From Eutreptiella sp. 'Long Island Sound 2002' (taxonomy: Eukaryota; Euglenozoa; Euglenophyceae; Eutreptiales; Eutreptiaceae): DNA of 64,000 nucleotides. The stretch spans positions 172,243,285 to 172,307,284 of the forward strand of contig OZ038378.1 in assembly GCA_964036045.1 (NCBI GenBank), given 5' to 3'. Shown piece by piece: positions 31,140 to 43,882 of the stretch. The notes below the pieces were generated by a model. That model was given only the letters and a program-made list of their open reading frames with translations, had not been told where the DNA came from and ran no database searches. Each line of letters opens with the position of its first letter. The stretch's first letter is position 1. Position numbers and translations under genes: made by a program.

Positions 31140-33825
31140 AGGTTTGGACCGCAGGGCCCATGCTTTTGATAAGTTTCCCCATCGTCCAATAGCAAGACAG
31201 AGTTACTAGCGTTTGACGGGTGGAATGAGGTGGACTCTACGATTCGAACTTCTTGCTGACCGATCATTGACACTCTGACAGTCGGCAGATGGACAAGAGG
31301 AGGGGATGGTAATCAGAGACCCTGCAATGGGGGGGAGGCGACTCAATCCCCGGACTTCTGGTCATTCGTTCATCCTCATCACACAGCTTTTTCTGCTGTG
31401 CCTGTCGGAGAGACACCACACATCCTCGTAGAGCTGTGCCGGTCCAGCTGGTACACCACTCTGACCCTCAACCCACGGCCCATCCCGGATCCGCTTGCCC
31501 CTGGGCCGTCGAGGCTCTTGGAATCCCCCCCCCCCCTCTTTCCCAAAGCCTCATAGAAACTACTTTTGCGACGTCATTCTAAACCTCATCTGTCCTCAAA
31601 TTCGTTTCATCGTTACGCACCTTTTTGTCTATGGCCCTCTGTCACTAGACAACCGCATTCCTTCGACTTCAACGGCCATCGATTGGCACATAACCTCCGT
31701 CGTTGTGACCCCGCATTCGGTTAGCCCTACCCCGAGCTATAGAAGAGACCGTGCCTGAAGAGTGAGCTCAGCACTAGGCAGTCGAGAAGCGCAAGATACA
31801 ATACCGACACATTATGCTCTGGTGTACAGCATGTGCACGGAGCAGGACATGCAGCAGGATCCAGGACGGTCGCATCGGCTGCAAGCAGGGCATGATGAGG
31901 CTACCTCAGAGCAAACCCGAGGGATGACCCCTTTGCTCCACCGGTGCACTGGGGACCTCATGTACGCACAGCCCTTGTAGTCTGGCGAAGGGGGACCCAG
32001 GCCATGAGTGAACCGCATCAGTATGCTTACTTTCCTGTGTCCACCCATGACAAACCAAGGCCATACCTATCAGCACGACGTCCCAAGACCAACTGGACAG
32101 AGAGCACACAGGTCCGCAGGTAGCCTAGCCGCATTTTCCGATACTGCACCTGATCAATGTCCGTGCAGACGTGTCTTACAGGGATCCACATGCCTGCTCC
32201 CTGTCACTTGTGGCCCATTAGGTTGCTCGATTAGGATTACAGACGACAGCCGCACCTTCTCATGAGATCAGGACTAGACAGCCCCACTTTTTGCCCCTTG
32301 GATGAAAGAATGTCCTGACAACACTTCAATTCGTTGGGCTGTATTCCTCACGCATCTCATGTGCCGATCGGTACCGGTCCATCGTGCGGCGCTGGGGATT
32401 GCGCCTGCCTTATGTCCAGTGTTCACAGCCTCATACAGCACGCTCTCTCGATGTGTGAAAGTGTTGCAGTGTGAAGGGAATTGGGCCTGTTCGTTGTGTA
32501 AGTATCTGCATTATTTGAAGCCAAAGCCCGTGCTGCTGTACCCGGTCAGGGTGCTGTATGCCTGTGTAGAATGGGTATGGGTTCTTGTGTACGTGTTCAG
32601 GGTGCTGCCTCCTCGGTCTCTTTTGTCTCAGTACAACATGTGTGTAATGGGTTCCTGGGGACACCCCTTCGCACCTTATCATTAGGGGTAGGGGTCGCCT
32701 GGGGAAGAGAGCACCACCAGTGCAGACAGCAAAAGTTGTGAGTGCGCCCTTTGTCCTGCCCCACCCCATGTCGCCCCCCGCTCCCCCTCCCCCTGCCCGG
32801 GAGTTTGGGGCGTCACCTGTGTGACCACAAAGAAAGCGGTACAGGCAGGTTCTGTACCGCTGTATTTCGCCCGTACCATACCAGAAGATAAGTGCATGCC
32901 CAACAATCTTCTGGCCCCAGTTGCCAAGTCTCTTGCAAAAAAAAAAGGCCAAGCCACCTTCTCACGGTTCCAGCCAGAGCGTTCCGGTGCAATGTAGTGA
33001 GCAGGAATTCAAGATGAAGTGAACCCAAGTTTCTTCTGAAGCCTTTGAACCACTCAACCAATTTTACTGTCATTGGTCATTAGAACTAAAGATGGACAGT
33101 TTGGTGCAGTATATTTTGGATCGTGGAACTCTGTTGTGCCTTTATGATGCTTGCTTCTCGCTTTCCGTGCATACCAATGTTCGAGTCCTGTGACGGTACT
33201 TTCCTGAGAAGGGGGGGGGGGGGGGGCGGACCGTGAGTTGGCATCCGTCCCCGAGGGGGCGGTGCGCACGCGGGGTGGGTGAGGGACGGGACGCTGCATT
33301 AAATACCATTATCCAGTGCAGCAATCAGCCACTGTTCATGCAACAAGGTTGCTGAACCTCCGTTGCTCTCTAAGAAAGCATCCGAAAGATAGAACTGCAC
33401 CTCGCTGTGCACTACTGGCGCCACTTGTGTCTTCAACGTGCCTCAGTAAATGCTTTGTCTGTATTAAGGCTTCGGTGTCACCTTGGGATTTGTCTGAAGG
33501 TCCTCCTTTCGATCTCTCTCACTCTCTCTCTGCCCGCTTGGTGCTTCACATGCCAGCATCATTTTCCTCCCTTCCCCACTGCGCACGTCCATCCAAAAGG
33601 CCAGAAAACAACTCCGCTGGGATGCCGTGCTGAACAAGGCAGTGTGTGCGGTCACGGTGAAACGTGTGGATTTCTGCTCGTCATGTTGCTCCAGTCCTGA
33701 GGGGAGGGGGGCTTACGGCACCCCCCTCAAGCACAGACATGCCCATTTTTTTGATGTAAAATTCCGGTTTTCTCCAGTCATTACCATGAGTTTGCAAGTC
33801 CAGAGATGGAGAGATGGATGCTTTG

Positions 33826-34233
33826 CTAGGCATAACGGGTGTCGACGTTCCACTCAGCAATAGCCTGGCCGGGTGTGCCAAATCCTTCGTGCTTTGAGTT
33901 TGTTTTATCAGTGTTGCAACGTTCCTCAGAGATTTCCCCGTGCAATGAACTGCAATAAATGGTTTGCACAATGATGCGCTGCCCCTTGGGGATCTTCTCC
34001 CATGTCTGCATCTGCATCCTGCGGTTTTGGATTCAACAAGGACCAAGGGTGGCAATGGCACATGCCCCGCCGAACATGCAAAAAAGAAAACCAGCAGCTG
34101 GAACAATAACCATACAGAAACATTCACTGATTGCGAAGTTCATTGACTGCTGGAGGGCGCGAAGCTGTGTACCAGCTGCACCGAAGCTTTCTATCAATGC
34201 ACTGATCATGCACACTTGCCTCCAGGTAATCAA
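33826..34233 (-). pseudogene. Minus-strand ORF with one in-frame stop
   Basis: Read from 34233, the frame runs 66 codons (FGGACAIATLGPC at its end), meets one TGA, and continues in the same frame as MQMQTWEKIPKGQRIIVQTI to a stop at 33826. Continuity of sense across the stop suggests a single mutated ORF. No family recognised. Confidence 0.35.
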
Positions 34234-34959
34234 GGGTTTGTACTGTACTACACATTGCCCCCTTAAGATCTAGGGGTTGCACCGCTATCCTTCCCACCAA
34301 TGGAATGCAGAAAGAATGAATGTTGCCCGTGTGCATGCCATCTGACGCACCGGTCGGCTGCGGTTAGAAGCTGTAGCTGGATCATCATGCCGCCCCTCAG
34401 ACCGATTCGTTGCGTTGCCGGCCTCCGATAACGGTTCCAAACTTGATGTTTGTAGGTGACTGGACCCACAGTTGGTATTCAAAGGGCATTTCACCAGCAC
34501 AGGGGGGGGGGGGCTGGCTGTAAAGATGGAGAGGTGTTGAACCCCCCCCTTTGTTTTGCTTTTTTAGGCAACACCCCCCCCCCATGCCCTGCCCTCCTCT
34601 TTATGGTCCGGTTTGGGGGGTCTTGGGTTTGGGTCAGAAGTAATGCCCAATGGGCAGCACGCTGAGTGGTGCCGTCCGTGACCATTGGCAAGCAACCTTT
34701 TTGGGCTATTGGAGACCACTGGTATCTGAATGGCGTGGCGTGCTTCCCCTGCACTACAGCCAATGAGTGGCCTGCGCCCAACATGCACTCGATGTGCACC
34801 CGCACGCAGCCAATACCCAGCCGACGGCACCCGACATGCACCCAACATGACATGCATGACAAAGGGACACCATTGGTCTTGGTGCACGGCTCCTTCAATG
34901 AAGCAGAGGCAGACTGTATCTGCATTGGGTTCCTCGTGCGTGTACCATGGATATTCTGA

Positions 34960-35560
34960 ATTTTTTGCGACAATAATTTATTCTGGCACTTTTTTGCCTT
35001 GAAAATGTGCTTTTTGCAAAAGATAAGAAACGCAAAAAAAAAAAAATCTAATTCATTCTCTCATGTTGCCTTGCAAAATAGGTAAATTCTTCGCAAATTT
35101 AGAAAAATGATTATTTCTTCTGCTGGTGCGTTCCTGCAGGTTGTTGCTGGTCGTTTGTGCTTGACAGATGTTTACTTTGCACAAAGGGAATGGAAGAGGC
35201 ATACACTTCAGCAAAGGTTTGCACAATTTGTCTTTCGTGTATAGGTCAGGTGTAATGAAAACAAGGAGTAGGGAAAGACATGAGCGCAAAGGAGCTGAGA
35301 AGACATGCCATTGGCCACAAGAACGCTTATTTTGCGCAAAATTTTTATTTTGACAAAATTAGCAAAATTTCAATAAATATTTGCTGGGCGGGGTGAATTT
35401 CTTGTCGCAAAACACTAAGTCCCCAGAAAATTCGGCAGAAAAAGAATCTTTTTGACATTTTGCCCTAGAACGCAAAAATTTTTGACAAAATATTAATTCT
35501 TTTTCCAATTCGCAAGAATTCGCCGTTCGCAAAAATTCGATGTTTGGACGGTGAAGGTTT
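34960..35560. other. AT-rich island with CGCAAAA-type short repeats
   Basis: Composition drops sharply from the GC-rich surroundings. GCAAAA/TTTTGC motifs recur many times (for example CGCAAAAATTTTTGACAAAA near 35470 and TTGCAAAAGATAAG near 35015). I see no coding frame. It may be a decayed element or an insertion of different origin. Confidence 0.5.
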
Positions 35561-36125
35561 ATTGGCCGCTGTTCTGCAATCCCTCTAACAGTACCCAACA
35601 TCCAGCTGGTGGTGCAGAAATGTAGGGCAAGGCATCCCCCCCCCCCCCCCCACCGCCTTCTGGAATGATTTAGTGTCTGGGAAGGGGGTGCATGTTGTGG
35701 TTGAACGGGAGTGCGCCAGTGCATTGAATTATGGCTCCGTGGGGGATGGGTGAGTGAGTGGGCGTTGTCCGAACCTCGCTCACTGCATGCACGCTCAACA
35801 CGCATCCAACCCCCGCCCGACGCGCACCCGAGACGTACCCAACACGAATCTGACAGGCGTCTGGTCGCATGCTATGTTGTGTGTAAGTAAATCTGGTGAA
35901 GATCAGCCACAAATTCGGGTTAAGGGCGAGGGCACTTTCATCTCGGCAGAGTCTGCACATGCCTTTGACTGCGGCCCCCCTGGCGCAGCGGACTGCCCAT
36001 TAATGCGCTTTCTCCCGCGGGGCTCCGGCGCCATCTGCCCGTGCCTGGCGCACTGAGGTCCAGCCCCGAGGCTTTGCCCCCCCTTCAAATTAGTCGCCCA
36101 CGTTCTGCTGCCACGCCCCAAAGCA

Positions 36126-36293
36126 ATGTCAAGCGACGGCACCCAAATCCACGCGATGCAACAAGAGAACCTCGTGTTGAGGGACCAGTTCGCGCAGCTG
36201 CGCCACTTATTGGACCAGACCAAGGGCGCCAACAGTGAATTGGTGTCAGAGAATGTGCTGCTGAAGACGGAGCTGCAGCGATTCAAGGAGCAG
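36126..36293 (+). CDS. Coiled-coil gene exon 1
   Basis: Starts at ATG (MSSDGTQIHAMQQENLVLRD) and ends CAG before GTTGTG. This start was chosen because helix-forming heptads begin immediately; no better upstream ATG is in frame. Confidence 0.75.
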
Positions 36294-39200
36294 GTTGTGT
36301 CCCCTGCCTGCAGACCTGTATCTGCTCCGATGCACACACCAACCCAATCCGGGTGGTGTTACCTGTTGGGTGGCACTGGATCCCTCCCCTTCTCCCGCCT
36401 TCTTGTACCCCAGACCCGACCGTGACCCAAAAGGCGTGGCCGATTGAGTGCTAGCCTTGAGCAAGGGCCGGCTGGTAACGTGAGGGACAATGTAGTGGAA
36501 TGCAGGCCAGCTGTTGTGGCTGACAAAACGCGGCCAACCAAGAACAATGGAGCCAACAGGAGAAAGCTGCATGATCGAACTGCCCAACATTGCTGCATAA
36601 GGGGGAGGGGGGCTTCAGGAGGGGAGAATTTCGCGGGGAAAAATTCGCCATTAAGAAGAGTGGCGAAATTTTACCGGCGGCGAAACTTTCGCAGCGTGTG
36701 ACCAACAATTTCACTGCGAGTTCAGATGTACTGTGAATTCAGACATGTGCAGCGGTGTACCAGGCGGAGGGAAGGGACAAAGATGTGTTTGTTTGCAACA
36801 TGCAGTGTTATGAAACTGGAATGCATTGCAAATAAGAGGAACCATCCAGAGCCCACCAGGAAATGACAGCAAGCTTCAGGACTCCTGGAGGTGGTGAAAT
36901 TTTCCCCTTCTGAAATTATCCCCGTCGAAATTGTCCCCTCGCAACCCCCCCCCCCCCCCGCTTCTGTATGCCTACCAGGACGTGCATGTGTGGAGCGCTC
37001 TTTGACCTGCGTGTGGCCAATTCTCTGACCCACGTGTCGAAGGTACGGCTTGTCCCATGTGTAACTGTTCAAGGTGGCCGGCCTGTGGCGCCGGATGTCT
37101 GCACTGATGGAGTGTGTTGCGGCTCCACCTCTTTCGTACGCTGAGGATTTGATGAAAGCCGGAGGCATTCCGGAGGATGATGACCATCGTCTGTCTGATG
37201 GTACACGGTACACGGGTACACGGGTACCGGGTACACAGTGGGAGGAGGGGTTTGTAAACGCCCCCGCTTTTTCGCACCGTCGGCGTGTGCAGGAGGGTTA
37301 ACAGATTTTCGCCCCCCCCCCCCCCCCCACTCAGTCAACCTCATGAAGAGATTGTTCGGCAGCTTGCGCATTGCGTCAGACAACGTTTACCGCACTGAAC
37401 ACAAGGTGCTCGAGCCGATGCTCAGTGGAGGGGGGTGGGTGGGTTCAGAGCTTGTTTTTAGTGAGTAGCTATCAGACTATTCTTCTCCCCGCCATTGTAT
37501 GAGCCCTTTGGTCACTGAGGAGGGTAGATGGGGGCGACCCCTGCCTGGGCTGCAATTCTCAGTAGGATCCAGATGTTGGTCAGCTCAAGGACCCAGCCAC
37601 ACCCTTCGAGTATGTGAATACGAAACCGGCCGTATTCTCCGTATTTTGCTCTGAAATTGGATGCTGAAATGGATGAGGATGGGGATCGATCCTCGTGTTC
37701 ATGCTGGACATGCCAAGACACGGTCGTAGTGGGCGTGGTGATGGAGTGGGCGGATGTATTTAATTAATTTGGTACTTGGGCGTACCTCCGATAAGGGGTA
37801 GCAGAACCCCATGTCTTGCCTGGGCATGGAAAGCCTGCCAAGGAATGTACGAAGGCCGCGGTGGGAGTTGAGTTCGGATTGTTGCTGGTGCGCAGTGCTG
37901 TCACGTGAGACAGCCGACAGCACTGTCTCAAGAAATTCTTGCTTGCATGGATGCTTGGATGGAGTCATGGTCATCATAGCTCAGTCAACCAATGATCAAC
38001 GGTCATTGAGGGCGGTCCTGAGTGCGAAATGAAAGACCAAAAGGGAGGGAGGGAGGGAGGGAGGGAGGGAGGGAGATTTAAAGGGAGTGGTCACGCCACC
38101 TTGCTATCCTGTGTATTTTCCGTGAACATGACGACGAACTAGACGAATATCAAGCATCTCAACTCCCGTGAGCTTTGTCAGCTTTAGATATAAATTTTTA
38201 GTATGCATGATGGACGGGGTGGGCGGGGTAAGGGCGGCATCGATGCCCAGTCAACGGCAGTCGGGACATTCCGACTTTGATAGTGAGCTGATGACGGTTG
38301 ATGGCCAACTCCATGTCCAGGCGGCGTTTTGGTGGTTGTTGAATGGAGGAGCGCCATGATGACTCCCCCCTCCCCCCCGCCCGCCCGCCCGCATTGCATT
38401 CAGTTGGAGCAGAAGATCAAGGAGTTTGATGAGCTGATGGTCGCATACCGGTCAGTGTCCAGTGACCGGAGCCAAAGCGACGATGAGGTGCGCAGTCGCT
38501 TAGCGGAGGAGGTGGCGGTCAAGACGCAGCTGCAGCACCAAGTGACGGAGCTGCAGGAGTTCCGGGCTTTGTACATGGAGCTGCGGCGGGAGGTGCAGAG
38601 CCGCGAGAACAATTTCCGCATGGAGCTGGATGCAAAGGTCCCCAACTGCTCTGGAAGGGAACAAGCACAGTGCGCATGATGCACTCTTTTTCGGTTTCAG
38701 TCACTGCTGCTTTACATACCACTCTTCCACAAGCATAAGTAGAGCTTGTGGGATGGCGGCAGGATCCCAATAGTTGCTATCACCCTATTCATTGGCAAGG
38801 GGGGGCCCACCTGGAGCCAGTCGCTCCTGATGAAGATGGGTGTGGGGTTGTGAGCCAGCACTGTGTATCCCCTTGCTAAACAGCACAGATGTTGAATCTT
38901 TTCTGCAATTCTGGTGTGCAAGGCCGTGCCAAAGAGGTTCCTCCGTGGTCAACGGCTCTCCCCTGGCAGGGGGTGCAGGTGGTCACAACCACCATGGCAT
39001 TGGAGAAGAGGTACGGTGGAAGTATCTGTGTTGTATACCAACCCCTTAGGCCACAGTGTCCCTGCCACCTTGAAAAACTGCCAAAAAATGCATAAAACAT
39101 CAATGGACAACGAGTGCGCGGTGCGGGCGTGGTGTGCCCCCGCAGCGCACCTGGACAGCCCTCTGGCGCCCAGACGGATACTTTTTTGCACTTCCGGCAC

Positions 39201-42200
39201 AATACATGTTGTGACAGATCTGTTGCACTTTGTTGTGCTTCTTTCACATTTTGTTCTGCATCTATTACATTTTGTTGCACTCCTGTTACACTTTGTTGCA
39301 CTTCTGTCACTCTTTGTTACACGCCCATTACACTGTATTATCCATCCATTACACATTGTTGCACATCCATCACGCCTTGTTACACATCTATTGCACTTTG
39401 CTGTGCATCCATAACACTTTGTTGGGCATCCACTTACAGATCCATTCAGCATTGTTGCACATCCGTTACGCTTGATTGCATATGCAGCACACTCGGTTAC
39501 ACACCCATTGCATATTCATTGCATTGTCACATCCACTATATATTGTTGTGCATCCACAGCGCTTTGTGACACATCCAATACGCTTTGCTGCACATCCCTT
39601 ACCCGTTGTTACACATCCATCATGTGTTGCATGTCCATTACAGTCTGTTGCGCATCCAATGAACCTTATTGCGTTTCCATTAACCTTGGTACACCTGCTT
39701 TCGGCCATGTAGCGTCTGATGAAGATCAGTGTCCCAAAAACATGCAGCGTTTGTGGCGCAAATTCTTGAAGTGACGGTGCACCCTGGTCAAAAGCGCCAA
39801 AGCCCTCCGCTCCTGGGGCTGACAGGAAATTGCCTGAGGGTGGTGAGTCAAACATTACGTGCTGTCCCCCACCATTTGGCGGTGGCAGCGTGAATAGCGC
39901 CAACATGCAACAGATTACCCGATGTCCTATATTTTGCTGACGTATGCTTACTAGGGTTGTGATCCGTACTGCATGCGTGAACGAGAGCTCTATACCATCA
40001 CTCTACACTGTCTAAACCATCACACTAAACCCTCACTCTATACCATCACTCTGTGGCGTTATTCTGCTTGGTTCTTCTAGACCATCAGTGTATACCATCA
40101 CTCAATATCGTTACTCCTTCTCTTTACTGTGTTCCATCGCTGTCTAGCATCACTGTACACGGCGACTATGTACCGTTACCTTATACCATCACCCCACACT
40201 GTCTCTGTACACCATTATGCTATACCATCACACTATACTGTCACTTCATACTCATACTCTACACCATCACCGTAAACCATCACACAACACTATCACTGGA
40301 AGCCGTCGCACGACACCATAACTCGAAACCATCGCTCTATACCGTCACTCTACACCGTCACTCTACACCATTACTGTATAACGTCATTCAATGCCACCAC
40401 TCTGCACAATCACTCTACACCGTCACTGTACACCGTCGCTCTACACCATCAGTCTATACCGCCCCTCTATACGTTGTCTAAGTTTGAGGTCTTCTGATCC
40501 ATTGATGCAGAGGGGACCCGGAGACCTGGCCTTTTTTCTGCCTCCCCACAGTCAGACGGCAGGGGTTATCTAGGTAAGGTTGCAACGCTCAACGGTCTGC
40601 AGAGAAAGTCTCTGATTGAGCCATGGGAAGCTGCAGCAGTTCAGGTGTTCCCACTGTGTTGGGTGGGGGGCGAACAGCAGCGGCAGAAGGATTGTGTGTG
40701 CGCACGAAGATGCAGTTGAGAGGATGATGGTTGAGTACATGTAGGGAACACGCTAGTGGGGGCCGCTGATGCCATGTTCCCGGGTCCAGGTCCCCTCGCT
40801 GCTTGCTGCTCCCAGGCAAAGGAGGCCGAAGAGATGCGGTATCACTTTGAGCAGCAGATCACTGTGCTGCAGCACAGCAACATTGACCTGCAAAGCCGCT
40901 TGGACGCTCGTAGTGAGCCCAACCAGATCGCCATGCTGCAGCACGAGAAGCGTGACCTCGAGGCGCAGCTGCACGCGCTCCAGGAGGAGCTTGAGGTGCT
41001 GCGGCACGAGCACGAGCGGCTATCCGTAAACCAGGTGGGCACGGGAAGGAAGACTGTGGAGAAGATGGCCGAGCTGCAGCGTTGCAATCAAGAGTTGGCC
41101 GTTGAGCTTTGTAGACAGCGTGAGATGACAAGGCGGCTGGAAGAGGTATTCCATGTTCGTATGGGCTGTGGTTGTGTGTGCCCTCTTGCTCTCAAACCAC
41201 CTTCTTACACCACAGTAAGATGCAGGCCTCATGTTTGGCGCACACCAGGCCGTGATGTCCGGAGACGGGTTGGAATCATCAAGGGGAAGGAAATCGGGAG
41301 CGGGGGAGTGGACCACAAACGCCTTCTCAACCCCCCACACAGAACATCTGGTGTCGGGCCTGTGCATGTGCTTTCCTTGTGCTTGTGCGCGTTCTTCTTC
41401 TTGTGTCGGGCCTGGGATTGTGCCAATGCTTTCGTGTGGGCTTTGGTATGTGCGTTTGGGGGGGACCACTTGACGTGGTGCGCCCCCAGCACAACTGGCT
41501 GACATACCTGTACTTCATGTCCTTTTTTTCTGATGCCCCGGTTCCGGGTTTTGAGGGGCCGGGCACAATCCGGCCGTTCCCAGGACAATCCGCTGCAATG
41601 GTGCGCGCGGCACAAAGTGTTCCCCTTTGGACGGATGCTCAGACTTCTGCATGAGTGTGCCTGCTCGTCTGTTTGAAGGCAGGCTTTGCGCTCGTGCTTG
41701 CCTGGGCTTGGGCCTGGGCTCGGGCGTGTTTTCGTGCCGCTGCTCATGCTCGGGCGTGTCTCTGGTCTTGTGCCTGTGGCGGTTCATTTGAGAGACCGTG
41801 GGGCTGCTGCGGCGCGGTGCGGTGCGGTCTGGGCTGCCGACTGTTGCTTTCGGGCAGGAGCAAGTGGCAGAGAAGGAGGAGTCCGAAAAGCTGCACCGCG
41901 AGCTGTTGAAGACTCAGGGAGATATGGCGCACCTCCGCGGCCAATTGGACAGCATGAATCAGTTCTTTGCGGCGGAGCGTGCGGCGCTGCGGCAGTCCGC
42001 CCGGGAGCGCGAGGCGGAGATTGAGAAGGACAAGCTGACCGTGCAAGAAAAGCTGTTTGATTGCGAAAAGCGGTTTGGGCAAGTGGAGGCCCGGTGCCAT
42101 CAGCTAATGCTCGGCAAGAGCGAGGTGCTCTGCGCAGTATTGCTGCATCTGCATGTGACATGCTTTTGATGTGCGGGCGTGTGTCCGTCCATGCCCATAT

Positions 42201-43819
42201 GCGCGTAAGGCAGCAGCATTCCCAGAAGCACTGGGGGCGGCTACAGCAGCTTCCATGCTCACAGCCACCGCGGCACATATCAAGCGCAGCATCATGCTGA
42301 GCTAGAGAGGTGGCCACAGTGATAGCCTAGCCACACCACCAGTACCGACAGTTGCCACCGAACACTGAACACTCTCCACTCTTCACTAGATTGAGCCCCA
42401 GGTGGCCTCGGGTAGTCGGGCTGTTTGCAGGACGTTGATAGTACCACTGGGCAATGTTGTCAAGAAACCTGTTTACAGCACATCCTGCGATGATGCGGTG
42501 CGTGTGAGTGCCTGTGTATGTGCTTGGGGCTTGTACGCTTGTGCTTGCGCCTCTGATTCCGTGCTGGGTACCTGTAGCTAAACTGCTGCCCGCAGGTGGA
42601 GCGGCTGTCTGCGGCCAAATTGATGCAAGTGCAGGAGGAGTGTGACGAGCGGGTCCGGGTGGCCGAGGGCAAAGCCGCGGATGTTGTCATGCAGTTTGAG
42701 AGCGCCCTCACAAAGCATGACCTGGATGCTCAGAATTGGAAGGACACCATCGAGGAACTCCAACGTGAGGCTCAGCAAAGCCAGATCGAGAGGTCCGCAC
42801 ACCCTGTCCTTGCTGCTGCCTCGAGGTTGCCCCAGAGGGGGTGGGGGGTTGGCATGCGGCCATGGTGTTGGTTTGCTTGCCTTTGGCGGCGCGTATTGCC
42901 CGTGCACATTCTGACCCTCTGTGAGTCTGACCATGTTTTGGTTGTGTCAACGGAGCCCCTGGATGACTTGTCCTGTTTGACTACTCCAGGGTCAGCTGTC
43001 CCAGAGATGGGCTGCTGCCCTTGCCATTGACCAGGTGCATCCAGATGCACACTCCGATTCCATGCTGGGTTTGCCGACTCCAGCACTGACTTGTGCGCGT
43101 GGGTGTGTGCATCTGCAGGGGATTTTTTTCCTGACAAGGGATTCTCACAACCACAACCCTTTCATCCCTTCCTTTGCCTCTTTCTGCACTCTGCACCATT
43201 TTCGGCAAGCGCGTTCTGCCCTGCCCTGTCACCTCCCCTTGTGTTTTCTTTTCCCCAGGCCCAGCTTCCTCTGGGTTCTCCCTGTTCATCCCGTCCTCGG
43301 AGTAAAGGGCGGCAGGGGAACGTGTTGCTGTGGGGAGGGGGAGGGGGGGTGTCGCACCCTGTCCCCTCCTTTCCCTTGAGGAAAGAGATCCTGGCTCAAG
43401 GGGGCTCCTTGTTGGTGTCGGTGTACTTGATGCTGGTGGTTTTGGCCACTTGCTTCTGCTGGCCCACACATTGCAGTCTATCTTGGGCGTAGTTTCATGC
43501 TGTTTGCTAGCTTGATGGCCTTAGCTGGCGCGGCGGTGGTAGACCATGCATGTAGCACCCGCTATTAGTCCGAGGGTTCGGGACTGGGGCTAGTTCCCCT
43601 TTGTATGTGTCCCCGCAGTTGGGGAGGGGGGGGGGGTGCGGCCTCCCTCCCCTCCCCTGTCAAGTTTAGGGCCCACAGTGTCAAGTTTAGGGCCCACGGT
43701 GCCCCAAGCGTCTATTCTGAGCAGTGGGCTGCCTTATGCTGTTGTTGTGTGGGTGTGGGTGTTCCACTATTGCTGGTGCCGGTGTTGGTCGCCTCCAACA
43801 TCAGTGCCCCACCACTCTA

Positions 43820-43882
<63 letters not shown>

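Larger units (their letters stand above)
28500..33800. other. No supportable gene; microsatellite-rich DNA
   Basis: Long frames at 29.0-29.5, 30.5-31.05, 31.76-32.0 and 32.3-32.7 kb have no consistent splice structure. A possible exon behind GTCGTGGTACAG at 30810 (VNCADAELQPPARATVCPQG) stands alone. The clear content is a CT run at 29608-29659, GT runs at 29672-29692, 30607-30635 and 31087-31138, and poly(C) runs. Confidence 0.4.

Noticed and set aside
33600-33700. Cys-rich peptide (VDFCSSCCSS) as a zinc finger
   Set aside because: Too few ligands at any known spacing and no conserved neighbours; overlaps other equally good frames.
37070-37420. Exon pair inside intron 1 of the coiled-coil gene (APPLSYAEDLMKAGGIPEDD; VNLMKRLFGSLRIASDNVYR)
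   Set aside because: Phases agree, but at least one other frame reads equally well over the same bases, so I could not choose and left it out of the gene list.
39215-40470. CRISPR-like spaced repeats
   Set aside because: Units are contiguous and imperfect with no unique spacers, and the context is eukaryotic; simple minisatellites.
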